Positions 6,181 through 10,966 of a stretch of DNA of 10,966 nucleotides are shown piece by piece. Made by a program: the position numbers and the translations under genes. The DNA is from an uncultured Blautia sp. (GTDB lineage Bacteria > Bacillota > Clostridia > Lachnospirales > Lachnospiraceae). Where the stretch lies: contig CAKRVL010000080.1 in NCBI GenBank assembly GCA_934408705.1, positions 1-10,966 on the forward strand, given 5' to 3'. Positions within the stretch are counted from its first letter, which is position 1; each line of letters starts with the position of its first letter. Below the pieces are notes generated by a model that had not been told where the DNA came from, ran no database searches, and was given only the letters and a program-made list of their open reading frames with translations.

Positions 6181-6375
6181 TCATAATTCAAATAATTTTT
6201 TTATACTGTCAAACAGCTCGTAGATATATGGCACGATCCAGAACAGAACCACCAGAAGACCTGCAAGACTGACCAGAAAAGCCTGTTCCTCTCTGCCGCT
6301 GTGCTTCAGCACCTGGGAAAGCACGGAGACCAGGATCCCCACAGCAGCTATTTTGAAAATAATACTGACCTCCAA
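6181..6375 (-). CDS. spoIIIAC: Stage III sporulation protein AC
   Basis: SpoIIIAC is the smallest SpoIIIA subunit, with 64 residues and two membrane helices (about 7-23 and 32-52). These are joined by the conserved polar hairpin LKHSGREEQAF (23-33), the family signature. The start codon is TTG at 6375-6373, giving MEVSIIFKIAAVGILVSVL. AAAGGAGG ends five bases upstream, which makes the TTG convincing, and no ATG or GTG is available before the first helix. It lies 16 bases after spoIIIAB and 37 bases before spoIIIAD. Confidence 0.95.
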   Translation of the reverse strand: MEVSIIFKIAAVGILVSVLSQVLKHSGREEQAFLVSLAGLLVVLFWIVPYIYELFDSIKKLFEL

Positions 6376-6391
6376 GGGGACCTCCTTTCTC

Positions 6392-6910
6392 CTACCACAT
6401 CAGGATTGCCAGCAGCATTCCTCCCAGGATTCCCATGCTCTTATAGGTCTTCTGCTGCTTTGGCATAGCACTTTTCAGAGATTTTGCCCGTTCACTTAGC
6501 TCTTCCTCCAGAAGTGCCAGCTGTGCTACCTGCATTTTCTTATCCAGATATCCCAGTTTTCCTCCCAGCGAAAGGAAGCATTCCTTTTCCTGAACAGAAA
6601 GCCTTTGCAAAGGAAGATTTCTTACAGCACATTCCCTGAAAATAATGTCAAAAGTAATCCCTGGACGCTTCTGAAGGCTTCCCGCCATCTCCTCCAGGAA
6701 CAACTTGTACTCTTCTGGCATTTTTACCGCCACATCCAGAAATGCATCTTCCAGTGCAGCTCCGGTACAGCGGATTTCTCCTTTTAGTAACAGAAGAAGC
6801 TGAATCAGTCTTTCCAGAATTTTCAGCCTGGCAGTCAGTTCCATGCTTTTACACAGCCCCAGACCAGTTCCGGAAAAAAGGATCAGCATGATTCCTGCTG
6901 TTTTCAACAA
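6392..6910 (-). CDS. spoIIIAB: Stage III sporulation protein AB
   Basis: SpoIIIAB is a membrane protein of the SpoIIIA complex, with a soluble domain resembling GspF-type subunits, and is thought to sit next to the SpoIIIAA ATPase. It has 172 residues, the normal size: an N-terminal hydrophobic segment at about 4-19 (AGIMLILFSGTGLGLC), a long helical cytoplasmic domain, and a C-terminal hydrophobic segment at about 157-172 preceded by PKQQKTYKSMGILGG, which is conserved. No ATG is available. The reading begins at tandem TTG codons (6910 or 6907). TTG 6910 gives the family start MLK. TTG 6907 is better spaced (five bases) from GGAGG in the end of spoIIIAA and overlaps its stop as TTGA. Either way, translation is probably coupled to spoIIIAA. 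Confidence 0.94.
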   Translation of the reverse strand: MLKTAGIMLILFSGTGLGLCKSMELTARLKILERLIQLLLLLKGEIRCTGAALEDAFLDVAVKMPEEYKLFLEEMAGSLQKRPGITFDIIFRECAVRNLPLQRLSVQEKECFLSLGGKLGYLDKKMQVAQLALLEEELSERAKSLKSAMPKQQKTYKSMGILGGMLLAILMW

Positions 6911-7827
6911 GGCCTCCCATTTCTGTCATAGATTCCAAGTATATTTCCTGCATGTGAACCTTTGTCCAGGAAAATATATCGTTCAAATACTCTTCTTCGC
7001 ACCAGCTTCTGGAAATAGGGCTGTTGGATCACATCCTCAATAGAATTTCCATGAGCAGTTGCGATCACCTTACAACCACTGTGGATCACAGATTCCACGG
7101 CTTTGAAATCTTCCTTTCTTCCCAGCTCATCCACAGCCACAACAGCCGGGGACATGGAACGGATCAGCATCTTCATTCCTTCTGCTTTAGGACAGCCATC
7201 CAGCACATCTGTGCGCATGCCCAGATCATTCTGTGGCACTCCCTGATAGGAGCCAGCCAGCTCACTTCTCTCATCCACCACGCCCACTGTCATCCCCGGC
7301 AGCTTCTTCTTATCCTCGCCATTACTCAGCTGCCGGATAATGTCCCTTAAAAGAGTTGTTTTTCCACCTCTCGGAGGGGATACGATCAATGTATGTGCCA
7401 CCCAGTCCTTTTTGCGGATATATGGCATCACCATATCTGCGCAGCCCACTATTTCATGAGCCAGGCGCACATTAATGCAGGAAATATATTTCATTCCACG
7501 AATTTCATTTCCATCCAGGATCACCTTTCCTGTAACACCAACCCTGTGTCCTCCCTGAACAGTAAGAAACCCCTGCCGCATTTCGTCTTCATAGGAATAC
7601 AGGGAATAACCACTTATATATTCCATTGTTTCCTTAAGGTCTTCCCTTGTTACAACATATTGACCATCCTGGTCGGTAAGGAACCCCTCACCACCGTCAT
7701 ACGTGTAGAACAACGGTCTCCCCACTCTCAGACGTATTTCATATATTTTATCGTAATCAAGGTTTGCATTCATCAACAGTCTGCGGATATTGCCTGCAAA
7801 CAGGTTCTGAATCTGCTCTGCTTCTAT
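6904..7827 (-). CDS. spoIIIAA: Stage III sporulation protein AA (ATPase), probable AUA start
   Basis: SpoIIIAA is the cytoplasmic AAA-type ATPase of the SpoIIIA channel, related to secretion ATPases. Numbered from 7827 it has 307 residues: an N-terminal helix region, KIYEIRLRVGRPL near 27-39, conserved QGGHRVGVTGKV near 91-102, Walker A SPPRGGKTT at 150-158, VVDERSELAG near 183-192, and Walker B AVVAVDELGR at 228-237 followed by TAHG. Conventional starts are TTG 7776 or ATG 7773, but neither has a ribosome site. The frame codes family-like sequence (EAEQIQNLFAGNIRRLL) upstream of them. Strong GAGAGGTGAT (7842-7833) stands nine bases, counted from its GAGG core, before ATA 7827-7825, and an in-frame TGA lies at 7836-7834. 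The identity is sure; the start is a proposal. The gene is first in the operon and overlaps spoIIIAB by up to 7 bases. Confidence 0.95.
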   Translation of the reverse strand: MEAEQIQNLFAGNIRRLLMNANLDYDKIYEIRLRVGRPLFYTYDGGEGFLTDQDGQYVVTREDLKETMEYISGYSLYSYEDEMRQGFLTVQGGHRVGVTGKVILDGNEIRGMKYISCINVRLAHEIVGCADMVMPYIRKKDWVAHTLIVSPPRGGKTTLLRDIIRQLSNGEDKKKLPGMTVGVVDERSELAGSYQGVPQNDLGMRTDVLDGCPKAEGMKMLIRSMSPAVVAVDELGRKEDFKAVESVIHSGCKVIATAHGNSIEDVIQQPYFQKLVRRRVFERYIFLDKGSHAGNILGIYDRNGRPC

Positions 7828-7832
7828 TTTAT

Positions 7833-7842
7833 ATCACCTCTC
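7833..7842 (-). promoter_or_regulatory. Strong ribosome binding site ahead of spoIIIAA
   Basis: GAGAGGTGAT contains GAGGTGAT, a full 8-base match to the anti-Shine-Dalgarno region. No ATG, GTG or TTG follows at a usable distance in the spoIIIAA frame. The codon at the right distance is ATA (7827-7825). Confidence 0.6.
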
Positions 7843-7847
7843 ATTTT

Positions 7848-7876
7848 AATATATGTGGACAATCCTGGTTTCATTC
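7848..7876 (-). promoter_or_regulatory. Candidate sigma-E promoter of the spoIIIA operon
   Basis: CATATATT (7855-7848) matches the sigma-E -10 consensus CATACAnT at all but one defined position. A weaker -35 match, GAATGAA (7876-7870), lies 14 bases upstream. spoIIIA operons are known sigma-E targets in B. subtilis. The predicted transcript would start near 7842, right at the ribosome site, giving a leader of about 15 bases. The weak -35 keeps this tentative. Confidence 0.5.
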
Positions 7877-9022
7877 TCATAAATCATTATGACTTGAAGT
7901 GTTCTGCTGGTACTCTTCCATTCTTGGAAGACTGAGCTTCAGAACCCTGTCCACTATATTCACGGACGCTGAACTATATGCATATGCAGCGGACTCAAAT
8001 AACACATATAAGTCATCTCCGTCTACAAATATCTGCTCGATCCGCTCCGGAAAACGGTAGCTGATAGCAGAATTCTCATCTACATAAAGACGTTTGTCAG
8101 ATTTTTCATAAAACACCACCCGCGATGGCAAAATCCCAAAGGAATGAGATAACAAAAGCTTATCATTATAAAAGGCCATTCCCTGCGCCTGCTCGGAAAT
8201 AGTAGAATAATCAAGGGGCACTGCCATTTCGAAATTCATTCCAAGTCCTTCATCCATGGTATTTACCAGATTTCCGGTGTCATCTATTGCATACCTGGCA
8301 ATAGCACTGTCCGTATATTTTGTGAAGCATCCAACATACAGGCAGCCTTCATAGAAGGTCATAAAGGAATCACGGACGATCCCATAAAGACTGGCCACCT
8401 GATTAACGGCAATAGGGCGCTTGCTTTCATCGTAGTCATAATCCTCCACAGCTTCCATTGTAAGGCTGACCGCCTGGGCAAGCTCCTCTGTATTTGAGGA
8501 ATACCACAGGATTTTATGCGTACTGTCATATGCAAGCCCACCTACATGAGGTTGTCCGGGCAAAACAATCTCTTTTATGAAACGATGTGACTCCTTATTG
8601 ATCATATAAATCACAGAGTTATGCTTTTTCGCATGACAATAAGCGCTTACGAAAACATAATCCTCTGTTACAGCCAGCCCTTGTGGTGTCATGGTGGTAC
8701 ACATGGCCGGCATATCACCTTCACTTGTAAGAAGAGTCCTGGTTGCTTTTAATCCGGGAATAATATAAGTTCCGTATTCCCTCTCTTTTTTTCTGTCCTC
8801 AAAGGCAAATGCCATCAGTTCTTCTTTCTGGGAGAGCATCTGTATCTGTCCTCTGAGAGTGTAGCAGGCCGCTTCCTGATTAGTTGTTTTCCGTTTGGTC
8901 GGCGGCTCATTTCTGCCTCTGTATATAAAGGCATATGCCAGATAAGATCCTGCAATGACCAGAATAATGAGCAGGATTCTCAACCAGAATATGCGATTTC
9001 TCCATTTTGTTTTCTTCGTCAT
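7877..9022 (-). CDS. Membrane-anchored beta-propeller-like protein of unknown function
   Basis: I do not recognise a characterised family. The 381-residue protein has a basic N-terminus (TKKTKWRNR), one hydrophobic segment at about 11-33 that probably anchors it with the rest outside, then a charged linker (RGRNEPPTKRKTT). The remainder is beta-rich with recurring blade-like strands at about 114-128 (QGLAVTEDYVFVSAY), 160-175 (VGGLAYDSTHKILWYS), 218-233, 278-295 (QAQGMAFYNDKLLLSH nearby) and 328-344, which suggests a five- to seven-bladed propeller. No LPXTG motif, enzyme motif or lipobox is visible. Four Cys lie in the outer part (53, 108, 129, 227) and a fifth at 232. The ATG at 9022 has only a weak ribosome site (GGAAG, 12 bases away). 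Its own promoter is at 9104-9076. It ends just before the spoIIIA promoter; a link to sporulation is not shown. Confidence 0.7.
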   Translation of the reverse strand: MTKKTKWRNRIFWLRILLIILVIAGSYLAYAFIYRGRNEPPTKRKTTNQEAACYTLRGQIQMLSQKEELMAFAFEDRKKEREYGTYIIPGLKATRTLLTSEGDMPAMCTTMTPQGLAVTEDYVFVSAYCHAKKHNSVIYMINKESHRFIKEIVLPGQPHVGGLAYDSTHKILWYSSNTEELAQAVSLTMEAVEDYDYDESKRPIAVNQVASLYGIVRDSFMTFYEGCLYVGCFTKYTDSAIARYAIDDTGNLVNTMDEGLGMNFEMAVPLDYSTISEQAQGMAFYNDKLLLSHSFGILPSRVVFYEKSDKRLYVDENSAISYRFPERIEQIFVDGDDLYVLFESAAYAYSSASVNIVDRVLKLSLPRMEEYQQNTSSHNDL

Positions 9023-9075
9023 TTATTTTTACTGCTTCCGCAATCATAGTTCCGTGTTTTTGCACAACAGGAATT

Positions 9076-9104
9076 ATTATACTTTATATTTTTTATGTTT
9101 ACAA
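9076..9104 (-). promoter_or_regulatory. Sigma-A type promoter of the propeller-like gene
   Basis: A -35 TTGTAA (9104-9099, four of six consensus bases) and a perfect -10 TATAAT (9081-9076) are separated by 17 bases in an A/T-rich gap. The predicted start is near 9069, which gives a leader of about 47 bases. This suggests vegetative expression independent of the helicase upstream. Confidence 0.7.
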
Positions 9105-9145
9105 GAGGGAATCAAATCCGTTCAAGCTTATTTCACCCATATTTG

Positions 9146-10966
9146 TCAGTATAACCCTGTCTCCTCTAAAAAACGTGACGGATCTCTCTCTTTATCGTAC
9201 TGACGGCGCACATAGCAAAGCATAAGCTCTTTCTTTGCCCTGGTCATGCCTACATAAAAAAGGCGTCGTTCTTCCTCTAGGGACTCAGCAAGGACAGCTT
9301 TCTTATAGGGAATGCTGCCTTCGTTTACATTCATAATATAAACCTTATCGTATTCCAGACCTTTTACTGCATGCAGTGTGGAGATTACGATTCCTTCCCG
9401 TCTTGTTTCCTGCTTTTTCGCCTGCTCTGCCAGCTTCTTTGTATAATCCTCAATATAATTTTCCCACTCCTCCAGGGTTTTCATACCCTTGGCACTTTCC
9501 TGGATACGGTCCAGGACCTCAAGAAGCTCCTCTGAGCGGATTTTGCGGTACTGCGCATACTCGATCAGATATTGCTCATACCCCATTCCTTTCCGGATAA
9601 AATTCACAGCTGCATAAGGTGCCAGCGTAGAAAGTATGCGGAAATGGGTTTCCAGGGTGGTAATGCGGTCACACATCCAGTCTTTGTCTTTATAGTATTC
9701 TCTAAGCGATGAAAATGAAACTGTGGTCTGTGTCAAGGCATCCCTTGCTATATAACGATTTGGACGATTCATGATTTCCAGAAAAGTCTTTCTTGTCCGG
9801 TCTCCTGCTGCCATTTTCAGATAAGCCATCAGATTTCTGCAAATCCAATGACGGAACAAATTGGGCAGCTGTTCTTTCATGGTAAACGGGATCTGATATT
9901 CCATCAATGCTCCAACAAGTCCCTCTGCCTCCTGATTTGTACGGAAAAGCACAGCGGTATCCTCCAGCTTTTCTCCTGCATCCATACGTTTTTTCAAAAA
10001 AGCTGCTACCTTCACATATTCTTCTCTTGGATTGTCAAATTCCATTATCCGCACAGGTTTCCCTTGTTCATTAGGCGTGGAAAGCTGTTTAAGGAAACGC
10101 TTCTTATTGCAGCCCACCACATTCATAGCTGCCTGAAGCACATTTTTAGTACAACGGTAGTTTATATTCAGAAGAACAGTCTCTGCTTTCGGATAATCCT
10201 TTGTAAAATTCAGCATAATTTCCGGTTTGGCTCCCCGAAAATGATAAATGGACTGATCATCGTCTCCCACTATAAACAAATTGTCCCTTGGTTTTGCCAG
10301 CATACGCACAATATCATACTGCAGATGATTAATATCCTGGAACTCATCTACCATAATGTATTGAAACTTATTCTGCCATGCGGTCAGAATGTCCTTTCGC
10401 TGATCAAAAAGCTCATAACAGCAAAGAAGCATGTCATCAAAATCCAGCTTCCGTCTCTGACGCAGCGTTTTCTGATAACCATTATAAATCTGGCGGAATA
10501 CCTCATCCGGACAGCAGGAAGAATAATAATGATCCAGGGAAATACGATTGCCCTTTACCACACTGATTTCCTTTGCCACATCCTCCTGGAAATCTCCCTC
10601 CTGAGCCAGCTCCTGACCAAATTCCAGTGTCATTTCCTTCAAGATGGCATATTTCTCCTCCTCGGACAAAATATTCCCCGCACCAAGGCCATATGCCTGT
10701 TTCAGGATTCCATAAAACACACCATGGAAGGTTCCAAAAGTAACCGCTGTAGAGGTTTCACCTGTAAACTTTAGAAAACGCTCCTTCATTTCCTTTGCCG
10801 CAGCCCGTGAAAAGGTTACAACAAGAATTGACGAAGCAGGTATTTTCCCTTCGCCAGTCATATATGCAGTTCGTTCAACAATCACTGAGGTTTTCCCCGA
10901 ACCGGGGCCTGCCAGAACCATCATAGGTCCTGACAGGTGGGCGATTGCCCTTAATTGAGATGGATT
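9146..10966 (-). CDS. UvrD/Rep (PcrA-like) superfamily 1 ATP-dependent DNA helicase (5' end off the window)
   Basis: This is a 3'-5' DNA helicase of the UvrD/Rep family, which unwinds DNA in repair and replication restart. The frame is open to the right edge, so the start lies outside. The first in-window residues NPSQLRAIAH are the Q motif, so only a few residues are missing. Numbering from there: motif I AGPGSGKT 19-26, Ia near VVTFSRAAAKEM, motif II VDEFQDIN from 206, motif III GDDDQSIYHFRGA 234-246, motif IV NYRC from 269, motif V STLHAVKGLEYDKV from 529, motif VI RRLFYVGMTRAKKE 567-580. It ends PSRFLEETGLY, soon after motif VI. At about 610 residues it is shorter than PcrA/UvrD (about 720-750) and lacks their C-terminal tail. 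All catalytic motifs look intact. I give no symbol because PcrA itself is usually a separate, longer protein. Confidence 0.93.
   Translation of the reverse strand, partial: NPSQLRAIAHLSGPMMVLAGPGSGKTSVIVERTAYMTGEGKIPASSILVVTFSRAAAKEMKERFLKFTGETSTAVTFGTFHGVFYGILKQAYGLGAGNILSEEEKYAILKEMTLEFGQELAQEGDFQEDVAKEISVVKGNRISLDHYYSSCCPDEVFRQIYNGYQKTLRQRRKLDFDDMLLCCYELFDQRKDILTAWQNKFQYIMVDEFQDINHLQYDIVRMLAKPRDNLFIVGDDDQSIYHFRGAKPEIMLNFTKDYPKAETVLLNINYRCTKNVLQAAMNVVGCNKKRFLKQLSTPNEQGKPVRIMEFDNPREEYVKVAAFLKKRMDAGEKLEDTAVLFRTNQEAEGLVGALMEYQIPFTMKEQLPNLFRHWICRNLMAYLKMAAGDRTRKTFLEIMNRPNRYIARDALTQTTVSFSSLREYYKDKDWMCDRITTLETHFRILSTLAPYAAVNFIRKGMGYEQYLIEYAQYRKIRSEELLEVLDRIQESAKGMKTLEEWENYIEDYTKKLAEQAKKQETRREGIVISTLHAVKGLEYDKVYIMNVNEGSIPYKKAVLAESLEEERRLFYVGMTRAKKELMLCYVRRQYDKERDPSRFLEETGLY

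Noticed and set aside
6144..6191. Longer reading of spoIIIAD with 16 extra N-terminal residues.
   Set aside because: GGAGGTGG just before ATG 6143 and the family length of about 128 residues support the shorter form.
7825..7844. ATG at 7844 as a spoIIIAA start (frame MRGDIK then stop).
   Set aside because: It is out of frame with spoIIIAA, stops after six codons, has no ribosome site, and lies upstream of the predicted transcript start. It could matter only if there is a sequencing indel.
9848..10774. Plus-strand open frame of 308 codons.
   Set aside because: It is antisense to the helicase, which has all its conserved motifs. The plus-strand product is rich in His, Cys and Ile with no recognisable domain.
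1..10966. Mobile elements, CRISPR arrays, tRNA or rRNA genes, defence or biosynthetic clusters.
   Set aside because: No transposase, integrase, direct repeat array, tRNA-like fold or cluster gene was seen. Every gene but one belongs to a known core or sporulation family.

Overview
All genes in this window lie on the minus strand, so they read from right to left. The content points to a spore-forming member of the Clostridia, most likely a Lachnospiraceae. The evidence is a complete spoIIIA operon (AA to AH), an Asp23-type gene followed by nusB and xseA, strong AGGAGG ribosome sites, and close packing with several ATGA stop/start overlaps. The genus cannot be settled from the sequence alone.

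Layout from right to left: (1) 10966-9146, a UvrD/Rep-type ATP-dependent DNA helicase whose extreme N-terminus lies beyond the window; (2) 9022-7877, a membrane-anchored, probably extracytoplasmic beta-propeller-like protein of unknown function with a good sigma-A type promoter (9104-9076); (3) 7827-2911, spoIIIAA to spoIIIAH, the mother-cell part of the SpoIIIA-SpoIIQ channel that feeds the engulfed forespore, with a candidate sigma-E promoter at 7876-7848; (4) 2760-1171, prfC (release factor RF3), with its own promoter at 2914-2885 and a structured leader; (5) 1098-712, an Asp23/Gls24-family protein with its own extended -10 promoter (1167-1139); (6) 636-79, nusB, and 86-1, the first 28 codons of xseA.

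The eight SpoIIIA proteins form one complex. AA is the cytoplasmic ATPase, AB to AE are membrane subunits, and AF, AG and AH are membrane-anchored proteins with ring-forming domains. NusB (antitermination of rRNA transcription) and XseA (exonuclease VII large subunit) form the start of a housekeeping operon.

I found no tRNA or rRNA, insertion sequence, CRISPR array or phage gene, and no new defence or metabolic system. The window is mostly ordinary chromosomal backbone. The points worth a second look are small-scale: weak or non-ATG starts in half of the spoIIIA genes (including a probable AUA start for spoIIIAA), a 137-base overlap of spoIIIAF and spoIIIAG, a compact SpoIIIAG, a folded prfC leader, a GUAA-capped hairpin before nusB, a basic tail on NusB, and the unidentified propeller protein beside the sporulation operon.
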